Positions 37,890 through 48,469 of a stretch of DNA of 64,000 nucleotides are shown here, piece after piece. How positions within the stretch are numbered: position 1 is the first letter of the stretch; every line of letters starts with the position of its first letter. The stretch lies in contig OZ038453.1 in the NCBI GenBank assembly GCA_964036195.1, positions 7,517,469 through 7,581,468 of the forward strand, given 5' to 3'. The DNA is from Sphaerolaimus hirsutus (taxonomy: Eukaryota; Nematoda; Chromadorea; Monhysterida; Sphaerolaimidae). The notes below the pieces were generated by a model. The model had not been told where the DNA came from, searched no databases, and saw nothing but the letters and a program-made list of their open reading frames with translations. A program made the translations under genes and the position numbers.

Positions 37890-38369
37890 CGATTCAGATT
37901 ACAACCTTTTGCTCACCTGGAGTCTGCATCCAGATTCTGTTATTTTGACAGTGAATTGATAATTTTCGGCGCCAAACAAAGTTCGTCTACAAACTTCTGA
38001 TACATTCCTAGCAAGCAAATATGATTTTTTGGCGCAAAACTGATCATTTTGCTTTCTACAATTCATGTTCAATAGTTGATTGGTCGCTTGCTGTGCCAAT
38101 GCCTGGAAAGTTAGTGCGAGTATTGTCTGCATGCAATTCCATTTTACATACCATATTTGCTTGAATAGTTCCCCTTGAATAATCCCCCCTCGAATAATCC
38201 CCCCCTGTAAGACGAGTGAGGAAATAATAATTCCCCCTTTGAATAATCCTCCCTTTAAAGATTTGATTAATATGTTGTACCTAATTTTGGCAAACATGGC
38301 ACGTTTTTGTGTTTATAAACCATATTTACGTCAAAAAATGCAACAAAAACCACCATGTATAAGACTGTA
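37890..38369. repeat. Spacer with TTGCTTGAATAAT-type family A fragment
   Basis: 38150-38265 has TACCATATTTGCTTGAATAG and CCCCTCGAATAATCCCC blocks, the variant also seen intact at 54223-54393. The rest shows nothing recognised. Confidence 0.45.
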
Positions 38370-38745
38370 TACCGTATATCCTCGAATAAGTCCCCCGGGG
38401 AGTTATCCTTTTGTCAGAAGTAATTCCAGTAAAATGTTTGATAAATTTACTGCACAAATGTGGTTAATTTGGTAACATAAATCATTTGTAGGAATACAAA
38501 ATTGACAATTCAAGCTGTGAAAACAATGTTAGTGAACTCTAGCTGCAAGATATTACATATATTTACATATTAAATACAGAAAACGTTTTTTATAAATGTG
38601 AAATGTGATGAAATGTTTCTACCCATCAAAGTGGGGGGAGTTATTCGAGGGGGGGGTTGTTTTTCCCTCACACTCACAAGAGGGGGGACTCAATCGAGAG
38701 GGGGGAGTTATTCGAGAGGGGGGACATATTCAAGGATATACGGTA
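38370..38745. mobile_element. Family A element, TATATCC variant
   Basis: TACCGTATATCCTCGAATAA to CAAGGATATACGGTA, with GGGGGGAGTTATTC blocks. Same variant as 17553-17965. Confidence 0.75.
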
Positions 38746-38803
38746 TATAGACTTATATATGTACGTAGGCAGTATAATAAACCCTGTTCTTACATAACAC
38801 AGT

Positions 38804-40376
38804 TAGCATTCAAAAAAATCACCAATTGTTTGGAAAATATATATAAATATATCACCCCAAACTTGGAAAAAATATAAATATATATAAATCACTCAAGGCC
38901 TTCAGAAAATATAATTAAATCACTGAAAAAATAACTCTAAGCTCAAAAAAATCACAAAAAATCACTTGCGGTTTATTTAAATTACAAGCAAAATTGTGGG
39001 CTATTGCTGGCTTAATTTACAATTTGCAAGCACAAAAATGTACTCTAACATCCTACAATCTATTTATTATTGTTTCACAAGCAGTATTCATGTCATACAA
39101 TATTGACAAGTGAAAATATCATGCAAATATCACAATGGAAAAATTCAACCTACAACCTCAATGACAACTTCAAAAACATTTTACACTGCAAACATGTTGC
39201 ACTGAACCTATAGCGCCTGGTTGTGGCAGTGATGTTTGACTAAATAGGTGCTTAGTACTTGCAGCAGTGCCAGGTATGCCGAGGAAGTTAAGTGTGAATT
39301 CACTTACCATATTTCCTTGAAATACCCCCAGGTGGTTTATTTTTTCAGAGTGAGAATTTTGAGGGGGGTTATCAATTCATAGTGTCCATTTTGAGGGGGG
39401 GGGGTATTTAGAGGAAATGCAGTAGTTCATGCAATCATCTAGTGTTTTAAAAAGCTACTTTTTCAACAGTGGTGAGCTGTGAAAACTCAGTGCACACGGC
39501 TACATGTTTGGCAAAATTTTGGTGACATTTTGGTGACACCATGGTGACAGTTTTCCACAGTTGTCCCTCCTATTTGATAACTGGCAACATTGGTGGATGT
39601 CACCAAGTGTTGCCAGCTTTCAAAAGTGGTGAAGTGAGTTTTCAATTACTGTAGATCATTTTTGATGACATCAAGCTGGTATTTTTGATTCAATGTTATG
39701 TTTTATTTCAGAAAAGTATGTTATAAGATAGAGAGATGCTTTATACACTAAAACGTGACAATACAATTCATAGCAGGATGACATAAAAAGTTACTAAAAC
39801 AGTTTACATCTTTGTCACACACATAATGAAGACTAAGTGATGGTGATATCACCATTTGTCATCATTTGAGTTTTCACATTAGGTAAACACAGTGGCAAAC
39901 TAGTGACTTGTCAAAACTACCCCACTGAAATTCACGCTATATGTGAAAACTGAACATCTACAGCATTCTATTGTGGAAAACTGTATGGTGACATGTCACC
40001 ATTTTTGGCCATTTCAGTTTTCAAAAAAGTCATGGTGAAAACTAGTGTGTCTAGGCACAATATTTACCTACTTCAAACACTATTTTAACTCAATAATGCT
40101 GTACATGAGCAGATGAGAGATTTTCAGGAGAAAATTCTCTTGCAAAATTCAAAATTCCCTTGCACAAATTACATGTTTTAGTCATGAAGTGCAATACTTG
40201 CACCACAATGTATCTAGTATGAGTGATTTTCTCAGTGATTTTTTTCCAAATTTAAAAAATATATATAAATATATCACTCAGAATTTGAAAAAAATATAAA
40301 TATATATAAATCACGGGTTATTTATATTTATTGTGATGTTCGAAAATATAAATCGCGGGTTATTTTTCGAATGCTA
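38804..40376. mobile_element. 1.57-kb element with TAGCATTC ends, empty site known
   Basis: Ends TAGCATTCAAAAAAATCA and TTATTTTTCGAATGCTA. Core near the ends: AAAATATATATAAATATATCAC in both orientations. The paralogous repeat copy at 4757-5430 runs uninterrupted through the insertion point (4761-4790). Flanks AACACAGT and AACAGT suggest a duplication with a 2-bp loss. Inside lie a family A fragment (39307-39425) and a foldback with GTGACATTTTGGTGACACC repeats (39465-40060). No coding sequence seen. Confidence 0.7.
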
Positions 40377-41050
40377 AACAGTCATTGTTTTTAACGTGTG
40401 TTCTATGTTTTATGTTAATGTTCTATGTTAAACCGTGGTTTTTGTCATTTACGTTCTCTATACACTATATTTGGGGGGGGGAGTATTTCGAGGAGGGGTT
40501 ATAAACGCATAGTGTCCAATTTGAGGGGGGTATTCCCAGGGGGAGTATCTCGAGGGGGGGGGGGGTATATCGAGGAAATACGGTATGTATGTACTTTAAT
40601 TTTTTTTAAATATTTTAAAAAGTGCGGGAGCCCAACACAACCAAACCAACATATTTATGTTTCGTGTCTGAAATCATTTTTTCTTTTTTGAAGCAATTTT
40701 ATATTGTTAATGATGGGGTGTTTTGTTCATAAAAATGCATAGCGTGCGGTCCGCTGAGTAGGTATACAGAATATATACCATATATCCTCGAATAACACCC
40801 CCTCGAATAACTCCTCCCCTTGAATAACTCCCCCCTCAAAAAGTCTGATGAAAAAATAACTCCCCCTCGAATAACTCCCCCCTCTTGAATAACTCCCCAC
40901 CTCTGGGTTAAAAAATATCCTACAAAATTTACAAAGATGATCGATGAAAATACAAGATAATGTTAACGTATAGCGGCGACAGCAGATACATAACGTGTAC
41001 GCAGTATGCACACTGTTTTGTTGTTGTTGAACTGTTAAATACCTGTATTA
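40377..41050. repeat. Repeat copy paralogous to 4770-5430
   Basis: Contains family A G-tract and C-tract pieces in the same order, plus AAGTGCGGGAGCCCAACACA. Indels in homopolymer runs distinguish the two copies. Confidence 0.75.
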
Positions 41051-41099
41051 CATGAGTTAACAGAATGCATTCATACAATGAATTAAGTCAAGTTTTCTG

Positions 41100-41520
41100 A
41101 GGTAAAATAACCCCCCCCCCCTTGAATAACTCCTCCCCCTTGAATAACTCCCCCTCAAAAACCCTGACGAAAAAATGACTCCGCTGGGATTTTTTCGAGG
41201 ATGTACGGTATATTTAGATATCATCGAATCCAACACAATACTCCCCAACCACAGCATGTTCCCAAAATTTTGTTTGCTTACAAAATCAAATTTGACAACA
41301 TACCTATACAGATAAATGTAAAAACTAATACTTGCAAATGATGTCAAATAGCATAATGACCACCGTACAGAAAGAAGGTGCCAGTTCCGCAAAATGAGAA
41401 GTGAGAAGTGAAATGGCAAAGGCAAAGTAAAGCGCAAAGGCCAAGTGAAATGGCAAGTGAATTGGCAAGTGAAATGGCGAGAGCGAAGAGAAAATACTTT
41501 TTATTTTTATTTTTTTACTT
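41100..41520. repeat. Family A fragment and copy of the 6.0-kb repeat
   Basis: 41106-41212 is a C-tract family A piece ending GAGGATGTACGGTA. 41243-41520 matches 6040-6310, including the left arm of the GTTCCGCAAAATGAG foldback, then stops. Confidence 0.6.
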
Positions 41521-41896
41521 CGCCTTTATTTATTTATTTCTGATGTATTTTGGATTGCCTACATAAAGGAAAAAAATATCCCCTATACAGGCCTCGGTTT
41601 TCCACGTAAAAGGTATACCGATCCCCAAACCTACATTACGATGCCCGCCGTTACAAAATCACACAGATCAGTGAAGGTCATGCATTCTTTTGCGGCTGGC
41701 GTGATAGATATCGATTCTCTGCGTGATGAAACATTTACACAATGAATACACACAGAATACCTAAATTATGCATGTAATCTCCAAAGATTCTTACACGCTC
41801 TATTTTCTGCATACCGATTGGAGTGATCTTATATATCCGTACATTTCCATACTGATTTTGAGTGATCTTACCAGTCCCTACATTTAGATTTATTTT

Positions 41897-42859
41897 ATGT
41901 CCTTACATAACAGTGTAGCATTTGACTTTACCAATAAATGTACAGATAAAACTTCACAGTTGACCGAAGAAATATCTAGAGATGCACACATCATTAATTT
42001 TCCGGAATGGCTTCTTGAGAAATTCCCGAGAACCACCCCAAAAACGATCACGATGCCGAAATCCAGAGTATCAAATAATCAGTCAAATTTTCGTACCTCG
42101 ACAATGCCGCACTGCCGTATGTTGGAAATTTATGGGCAGCACGCCAAGTTGAAGTTTGCCGAGCCACAAATGCGACTCCAGGGACAGACTACGATCCAAC
42201 TGCAAGCGAATGGAACCGTCGACTGCAGCGCTGAAATTATCAACATGTATTCTTCTGGTAATGATATCAGGTATAGTCAACCCGTTATGACGCCTAGATA
42301 CCACTACAGAAGTAACCGTAATTTACTATTCCACTTTCCAGTAGCATATATTGAATACCCTTCCCTCTTTCTGAGAAATAGTAAAAATAAAAAGTTTGTA
42401 TTTTCAGATAAAAAAAGAAATTTATTCTTTATAAACATTCATTTTAATCTTATATTTTTGCAGCCTATCCGCCCGTGTCAATTTACGCACGAACTGTGAG
42501 ATAGCTGTCAAATGCTGGGACCTTCCACGGACCCTTTGCCTCGCTCATGGTGACGTAGATCGCCTTATTGAGGATTTTACGGTATCTTACATGAAAAGGG
42601 TAAAAATATTGACCTTCCCATAGATACATAATCCTTGATGCAGACATTATCCTTAAACTCGAACAATAGCTGCAACATGGAGCTGTCAAGCATCGGCACC
42701 GAGACGCCCGGCACCGAGACGCCTGTCAACACCATCGGACTGGAATGCCTCTATTCTGTACACGTGACCAGTACAGAGATGGAGGACAGGCCCAGATTCG
42801 TACGTTTATCTGCGTTTTGTCACGAAGACGTGATTGATGTGAAATATATTGGCCAGTGA
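41897..42859 (+). CDS. Three-exon protein resembling the BPI/LBP C-terminal domain
   Basis: Exons 41897-42270, 42464-42599 and 42644-42859 (TGA); phases 2 and 0 match, and introns are GT-AG (the second is only 44 bp). The ATG at 41897 may be internal: an AG acceptor lies in ACAG|TGTAGCATTTGAC and upstream exons could exist. The protein has FPEWLLEKFPRT near residue 35, then AKLKFAEPQMRLQGQTTIQL, ANGTVDCSAEI and DISLSARVNLRTNCEIAVKC across the first junction. Alternating beta-strand pattern, a PEWLLEKFP-type helix and the NGT turn resemble the C-terminal half of the lipid-binding BPI/LBP/CETP family, secreted proteins that bind lipids or LPS. I would expect about 450 residues; only about 240 are seen here, so the N-terminal half is missing or outside the visible exons. 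The family call is tentative. Confidence 0.4.
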
Positions 42860-43302
42860 ATTGACCGCACAGTTTTGCTAATATGTAGCTTGAACGTACA
42901 AATTTGCACTTTTGTAACTTTGAGTGTAAATGCTGACCTCATTTATATATTTACATATTCGAGTAAATACTGATCTCATTTTTAAAACTATATCTCTCGC
43001 CATCTACTTTGAGTAGCATGCAAAAGATAATAATGATGTCCGATAACCAACTTAAAGATGGCGGCGTAGGAAATTAAGCAACTTAAAGATGGCGGCCTTG
43101 GAAATTAAAGATGGCGGCCTAGTAGAATTTGTAAGATAAAGAGATCAACGTGAGAAATAGACAACATTTTCATCATTACTCAATGCATTTTAGGAGTTAA
43201 CACCAATCTGGCTGACTTGTAAGCATATTCAAATGTATCTGGGGATAATTCCAGACTTTGATCATTTGCCTAGCTTACCAGTCAGTTTCGCAGTGTTAGC
43301 CC
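42860..43302. other. 3' flank of the LINE, with GATGGCGGC repeats
   Basis: 43050-43125 has three AAAGATGGCGGCC units. On the - strand this lies after the LINE stop codon and may be its 3' UTR. No poly-A or microsatellite tail could be located. Confidence 0.4.
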
Positions 43303-46300
43303 CTAACATGCATAATTCTGCATACCTGCTATTATCAGTTTATCCACGGCCTTCCTATGGGCCGGACAGGTGAGATGTGAGAGCCAGTCTTTGCGTGTTA
43401 TACAATGTGATACACACTTTATACTAGAAACGGCATATCGATATTCATCAAGGGCAGGGCATATGTATAGAATATGGTTCAGGTTGCAAATTGTTTTAAC
43501 ATTAGATGAACTACACTTCACACAGTGTTTCCTAGTGCTACCATTATGACACCGTATAGCGTTGTGGCGTGCTGCGAACCAAGCCAAATTGTTGTAATAC
43601 ACTTTACTTGGGTGCATCTGTAATCCTACATCTTGTCTGACAGTTACAACTTTTTGCTTTAGCGCAGTCTCTTTCGCAACCGACATACGATAGGTGCGAC
43701 ATGCCAGTTTAACGTTTGTTTTTGTAAGTGTTTTAGCTTCACATGACTGTAATGAAATGTCTTTACAACAGTCTGACATTCTATCAGTTAGTAATCTAAA
43801 CCCCCTTTTTGTCAACCTAACATTGTTCATAAGAGATTCTTCACACAACATCGCCTTTTTCAGTAATCTATCAGCATTAAGTGAGTTTGCATAATTTGTG
43901 TAAGTTATTGTCATCTGACGATATCTATCTGACGGTAGTTCACCACCTAAGTCTAATAATAGACTGTCACCGCTGCATGATTTGGGTAGTCTAACGCAAC
44001 GCTTCATTGTCTGAAGGTATAGCTGATCCATTTTCTTAAGTAGTCCCGTGTTGCACCCCGTTACTTCCAGACCGTACATACTGGCACTTTCTATGTATGA
44101 TTTCCAGGCTATTTTTCCATATAACAATGGTTTCGTAGTTTTCTGTGAAGAAAGTATCGCCAGACTGCTATGTTTGAGGAATTTATTGTAACATGATGTT
44201 ATATGTCGTTTGAATGGCTGTAAATCATTGGTTATTGTGATGCCCAGATATCTTATCTCTGTTGTTTCCTTTATACTATTAAGCGATTTATTACTATCAT
44301 AACCCAATTGCCATTCAATGTTATGTGTTGGTTTACCCCATCTCAGTACTGATGATTTTTCTTTGTTTATCGACACGTTCCATCTCCATGCCCATTTACT
44401 GAATATATGCATCAACTCTTGTAACTCATATTCTGTATTGGACAGTAGCACAATGTCATCAGCAAAGAATAGTCCCGGAAGTTTAGGTTGTTCTTTTCCT
44501 AATTTTGCACCAAATCCCGTGTTCAGTAAATCATACGCTAAATCATGCATGTATATTGCGTATAATGTAGGGCTCAAAGCGCAGCCTTGGGCTACCCCTA
44601 TTGGGTATTCCATTTCCTCACTAACGTAATCCCCATACGTCATTTTAACACTAATATTTGTGTATGCATTTTGTATTGCACTTATAAGTAAACTCGGTAG
44701 ACCCATTGTTTTCATTTTAAACCATAGCTTCTCCCTATCTACTCTATCAAATGCCTTAACGGCATCTACAAAGCACCCATAAAAGTTGTTTCCCTGAGCC
44801 TGGGCATAATGATAGCATGTATTAAGTATATGAACGTTGTCACATGTTCTTCGGTTCGGTCTGAACCCCCCTTGTAACTCTGTAAAAACGTCGTGCTGCT
44901 CCATGACATGCATTAATCTATTGTTTAGTAGAACCATATACAGCTTTTTCACATTACATGAAATACCTAGAGTTCTATAGTTTTTCATGTTGCACCTATC
45001 TCCTTTTTTGTGCAACAATACCATTTTGCATACTATTGCATCAGGCGGTATCGGGCTACCGTGTAACCAAGCATTGTACATATTAAGAAGGACAACCCGT
45101 GTACTCCCATCCATATGTTTTAGATGTTCATGATGAATATTTGACGTTCCCGGAGATTTATTCAGCTTTAATTGTTTTATCGCATTGTCTAATTCCACCA
45201 AGGAGAAATCTGATGTTAGATTATCTATGTCAGATTCCTCAAAGTTTCGATTGCCTACTTCATAATATGTTGGTGACCCTGGATTCGCCTTCATTATATT
45301 CTTCCAAACCATACCCATTTCTACATTCATTTCCGTCTCAGTTTCAATGAGTTTTCCATCTTGGTTTTTCATTGCGGTAACTACTTTACCAGTTTTCCAA
45401 TTTTTATTGATGTGTTTGTAGATAGTGTTCATTTCTGCCCCCTTATTTTGCAGTGTTTTTTCTATATTTCGATCGTTTGATTCTAGATATAGTCTCTTTT
45501 TTTCCTTCTTGAGTCTATTTTTGAGTAGTGTTAGTTCATTTTTCAGCTCGGCTGTATAACTCACTCTAATTTTCCTACGTGTTTTCGCTATGTTTCTGTG
45601 AAGTTTTTGAATTGAACGAGGTACAGATGGTTTGTGTAATTTAACACTTCTGTTGGCCGTCGCATAAGACGATGCAGACTGAATTGACTTAACGATTTTT
45701 TCGTATGATGAATTTTCGGGTATATGTAAGACCTTTTTATAACTCACCCACTCATCTCCCTTTGGTTTAACTGTCAAAGATGTCGGTTTTTTGCATGGTT
45801 TCATATCGTTCACACGTAGAAGAATTGCATGATGATCTGATGATATTGGACATACCACACCATTACTATCAATCTGACCACTAATTCCATCGATGGGAAA
45901 GTTCGAGAAGCAAAGATCGATGACTGAGCGTGCATTTGACCGTTCATATGTCCATAATTCGGAAAAAATGTTGTTTATCAACGTCGGACCATAGAATGCC
46001 CTCCAATCCCTTACTAGTTTACCATTCATGTTTACGTCGGCATTATTTCCTTCAATACCTAGTTCATCATTTCCAATATGGCCGTTAAAGTCACCTACTA
46101 GAATTGTACGCTGTGAGTATTCCGTATGGTGTAGTAACATTTCACCTAGTTCTGATAGGATAGTTTCATTCTTCTCGGCTACCGAGTTTGATTTCTTACA
46201 TTTACTATTGTTTTCTAGATAGCATGCCACTATATTTTGAGTTTGCATTTTGGTTTTAACAGAAATGCCAACTAAATTATTTTCATTTTTAAACGTAAGT

Positions 46301-47967
46301 ATTTTGAAGTCAAGTGCTTTCTTGATGTATATCGATATGCCTCCAGTTTCTAAGCTTGTTTTAAAAGTGTGTACCGCACTATACCCTGGTATACAGATTG
46401 CATCTGTAGCACATCTGAAATGAGTCTCCACCAAGCATAAAATATCTGCACATGCGAGGTTAGCAGCTGCAAATAGTTCCTCCTTTTTCCATCGTAATGA
46501 GCGAACGTTCTGATACAAAATTGTAAAAGGTATAATAAGGGATTGTAAAACCACTGATGTTGAATCAGTTATTTCCGAAGTTCCAACTAGATCACCAATT
46601 GCATTTATTGGTCGTATCAGTGTGATCACAACGAGTAGGACAGTAAAATATTTGACCTGTGACACACCGCGGATAAATTTCAGAAATGTTGACCATATAT
46701 GTAGTATCCCTGTAATAGTTACAGTCAACCATAACAGATATTTAACAATGGCAACAATTCTGGAATTTTTTATCCCAAAACTAGCAAAATAACCCGATTT
46801 AACGCCAAAAGTGTAAAATTTCACATCCTTCAATTTTGATGCAGTTGACGCGCAAAGTGCTGCGTCAAGGTGCGATTCCCCGGTGTTTGATTCATGTTCA
46901 CTGCTCCAGATTGATGGGCGGAGCTTGATGCGGCAGCCTGCGTCGTGGTAATGTTGTAGCATTGTAAAAAAAGAGGGTTTTGTAGGAGTAACTGACATTT
47001 TTAATAACTCTCTCCTTGTAACTTCACTTAGCACCATATTGCCCAATTCTGACGTATGGATGCCATCACGGGCCATCATACGCATAAACAAGTCTATGCT
47101 GTCATCACATTTACACATCCTAAACTCATTGCAGATAAACTGCATCAGTGGCAAAACAACAACTTTTTCCAAATTATCTGTCACAAGGTCAATTAGCGAT
47201 CGTTCCAACATCAAGTAGAATTTTAAAGTGTCAGCTAACAACAAGCGAGACCACCCATGTTTAATGTGCCGATTCATTGTCGGCCCTATTAGCGACAGCA
47301 AAATTTTTCCTGAGGGCATTAGTTTCAGCCCTGTCGAATTACAAACAGTTGAAACACACTTGAAAACACCCGACAAAAAAAAGTCATCGACGCATGTGCT
47401 GCTGAATTTTTCGGAAAAGTACTGTTCGGCATCACATGCGTCCAGAACACATCTGATGACAACTGCGTCATAACACGTATCAAACTGCACATCGGACAAC
47501 GCGGCACATACAGTTGGCAGGCGCTTGCCATTGAACAACGATTTACTGCTGTGCACCGAAACGGGCACGTTGTGGCTAGCACAATCATTCCCAAACATCA
47601 TTTGAAGCGAGTGGGCACATGAATCCCCGATTAGAAAAACGGAAAAAAAATATTCGTATGCGTCAACCCTAACTGCACCGAATTTCGAGCATGTATTGAC
47701 AAATGCCGGCACAGAGTCACAATCCCTATAGGCAATTTTCGGACCTAAATCGCACGAAATGTGTAAACTGCGCAGAATTTCCGAAGGTGATTTTATTTTG
47801 TGCCCAAAAATTTTATCACTGAAAACCCCGGTGTCCGGATTTTTCGCAGTTGATTTGACAAATGACGCCAGTGTTTTGGCACATTTTGCCGCCGTAAGTG
47901 GACCGGTCGTTTGTACGCGTTTGTTCGTCGTTTGTTTGAAAAAAAAGAAAATTGGCCCGATTTTCTT
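43303..47967 (-). CDS. Non-LTR retrotransposon polyprotein: SGNH hydrolase-like domain + endonuclease + reverse transcriptase
   Basis: Open from a stop at 47968-47970 to TAG at 43303-43305, about 1,554 codons. No ATG lies in the first 85 codons, so the start is upstream, by splicing or frameshift, or non-ATG. Numbering from 47712: IGDSC at 28-32 and DGIH at 216-219 are blocks I and V of SGNH esterases. Two hydrophobic helices follow at about 318-340 and 354-367. An APE-type endonuclease begins at about 398 (LYQNVRSL, ILVGDFNGHIGND at 537-549, SDHHA at 625-629). RT motifs: QGGFRPNRRTCDNV (947-960), VDAVKAFDRVDREKLW (982-997), GVAQGCALSPTLYAIY (1039-1054) and FADD (1083-1086). The tail has CVKC...H...C, a zinc knuckle. 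The ORF is intact with catalytic residues in place, so the copy may be young. Esterase domains are known in ORF1 of some LINEs; here the fold lies in the same ORF as EN and RT. Confidence 0.85.
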   Translation of the reverse strand, partial: KKIGPIFFFFKQTTNKRVQTTGPLTAAKCAKTLASFVKSTAKNPDTGVFSDKIFGHKIKSPSEILRSLHISCDLGPKIAYRDCDSVPAFVNTCSKFGAVRVDAYEYFFSVFLIGDSCAHSLQMMFGNDCASHNVPVSVHSSKSLFNGKRLPTVCAALSDVQFDTCYDAVVIRCVLDACDAEQYFSEKFSSTCVDDFFLSGVFKCVSTVCNSTGLKLMPSGKILLSLIGPTMNRHIKHGWSRLLLADTLKFYLMLERSLIDLVTDNLEKVVVLPLMQFICNEFRMCKCDDSIDLFMRMMARDGIHTSELGNMVLSEVTRRELLKMSVTPTKPSFFTMLQHYHDAGCRIKLRPSIWSSEHESNTGESHLDAALCASTASKLKDVKFYTFGVKSGYFASFGIKNSRIVAIVKYLLWLTVTITGILHIWSTFLKFIRGVSQVKYFTVLLVVITLIRPINAIGDLVGTSEITDSTSVVLQSLIIPFTILYQNVRSLRWKKEELFAAANLACADILCLVETHFRCATDAICIPGYSAVHTFKTSLETGGISIYIKKALDFKILTFKNENNLVGISVKTKMQTQNIVACYLENNSKCKKSNSVAEKNETILSELGEMLLHHTEYSQRTILVGDFNGHIGNDELGIEGNNADVNMNGKLVRDWRAFYGPTLINNIFSELWTYERSNARSVIDLCFSNFPIDGISGQIDSNGVVCPISSDHHAILLRVNDMKPCKKPTSLTVKPKGDEWVSYKKVLHIPENSSYEKIVKSIQSASSYATANRSVKLHKPSVPRSIQKLHRNIAKTRRKIRVSYTAELKNELTLLKNRLKKEKKRLYLESNDRNIEKTLQNKGAEMNTIYKHINKNWKTGKVVTAMKNQDGKLIETETEMNVEMGMVWKNIMKANPGSPTYYEVGNRNFEESDIDNLTSDFSLVELDNAIKQLKLNKSPGTSNIHHEHLKHMDGSTRVVLLNMYNAWLHGSPIPPDAIVCKMVLLHKKGDRCNMKNYRTLGISCNVKKLYMVLLNNRLMHVMEQHDVFTELQGGFRPNRRTCDNVHILNTCYHYAQAQGNNFYGCFVDAVKAFDRVDREKLWFKMKTMGLPSLLISAIQNAYTNISVKMTYGDYVSEEMEYPIGVAQGCALSPTLYAIYMHDLAYDLLNTGFGAKLGKEQPKLPGLFFADDIVLLSNTEYELQELMHIFSKWAWRWNVSINKEKSSVLRWGKPTHNIEWQLGYDSNKSLNSIKETTEIRYLGITITNDLQPFKRHITSCYNKFLKHSSLAILSSQKTTKPLLYGKIAWKSYIESASMYGLEVTGCNTGLLKKMDQLYLQTMKRCVRLPKSCSGDSLLLDLGGELPSDRYRQMTITYTNYANSLNADRLLKKAMLCEESLMNNVRLTKRGFRLLTDRMSDCCKDISLQSCEAKTLTKTNVKLACRTYRMSVAKETALKQKVVTVRQDVGLQMHPSKVYYNNLAWFAARHNAIRCHNGSTRKHCVKCSSSNVKTICNLNHILYICPALDEYRYAVSSIKCVSHCITRKDWLSHLTCPAHRKAVDKLIIAGMQNYAC

Positions 47968-47970
47968 TTA

Positions 47971-48469
47971 ACGAACGGAAACGTCTGCGAAGCTGAGTAG
48001 CGGTTCTTGGAAGCTTGTGGTACGTTTGGGATGTACCGGTAGACCAACTACAGCGCATTTATGTGTCTGTACTGGTAAATTTCCTCCAAAAGTACCTAAC
48101 TGGTGCATAATATATGGAAATGTTATCTTGGCCGAGTGCCAATTAATCTTCCTAGCGAGGCTAGACATTATACATGTTACCCAAAAGTCCTTCAGAGGCA
48201 TCTTAAAGTCCTTCCGAGGCAAACCAAAGTCCTCCCGAGGCAAATTATTGTGGCTGACTCGCGCAAGCGAGGCTACAATCGCTTCTCAGCTTGCGGGAGT
48301 ACAGCCGCACAATGTTGATCCTCTGTATCCAAATCTTGTCAATTTGGCATTGAGCCAAAGAAGTCAATCATTACCTATTGAATACAATTATAACAAATAT
48401 GACACTTATTTATACAGGCTATCGAGCGTAGTGACCTACGGCGATCGCACATGTACGTATTCAGCTACA
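47971..48469. other. Spacer between LINE and the next gene
   Basis: Holds three AAAGTCCTTCCGAGGCA-type tandem units (about 48184-48242). The LINE 5' end and the promoter of the + strand gene probably lie here; neither can be fixed. Confidence 0.4.

Noticed and set aside
47712..47712. Start of the LINE ORF at this position
   Set aside because: The codon is GTG and the frame stays open upstream to 47968; a eukaryotic start here is not supported.
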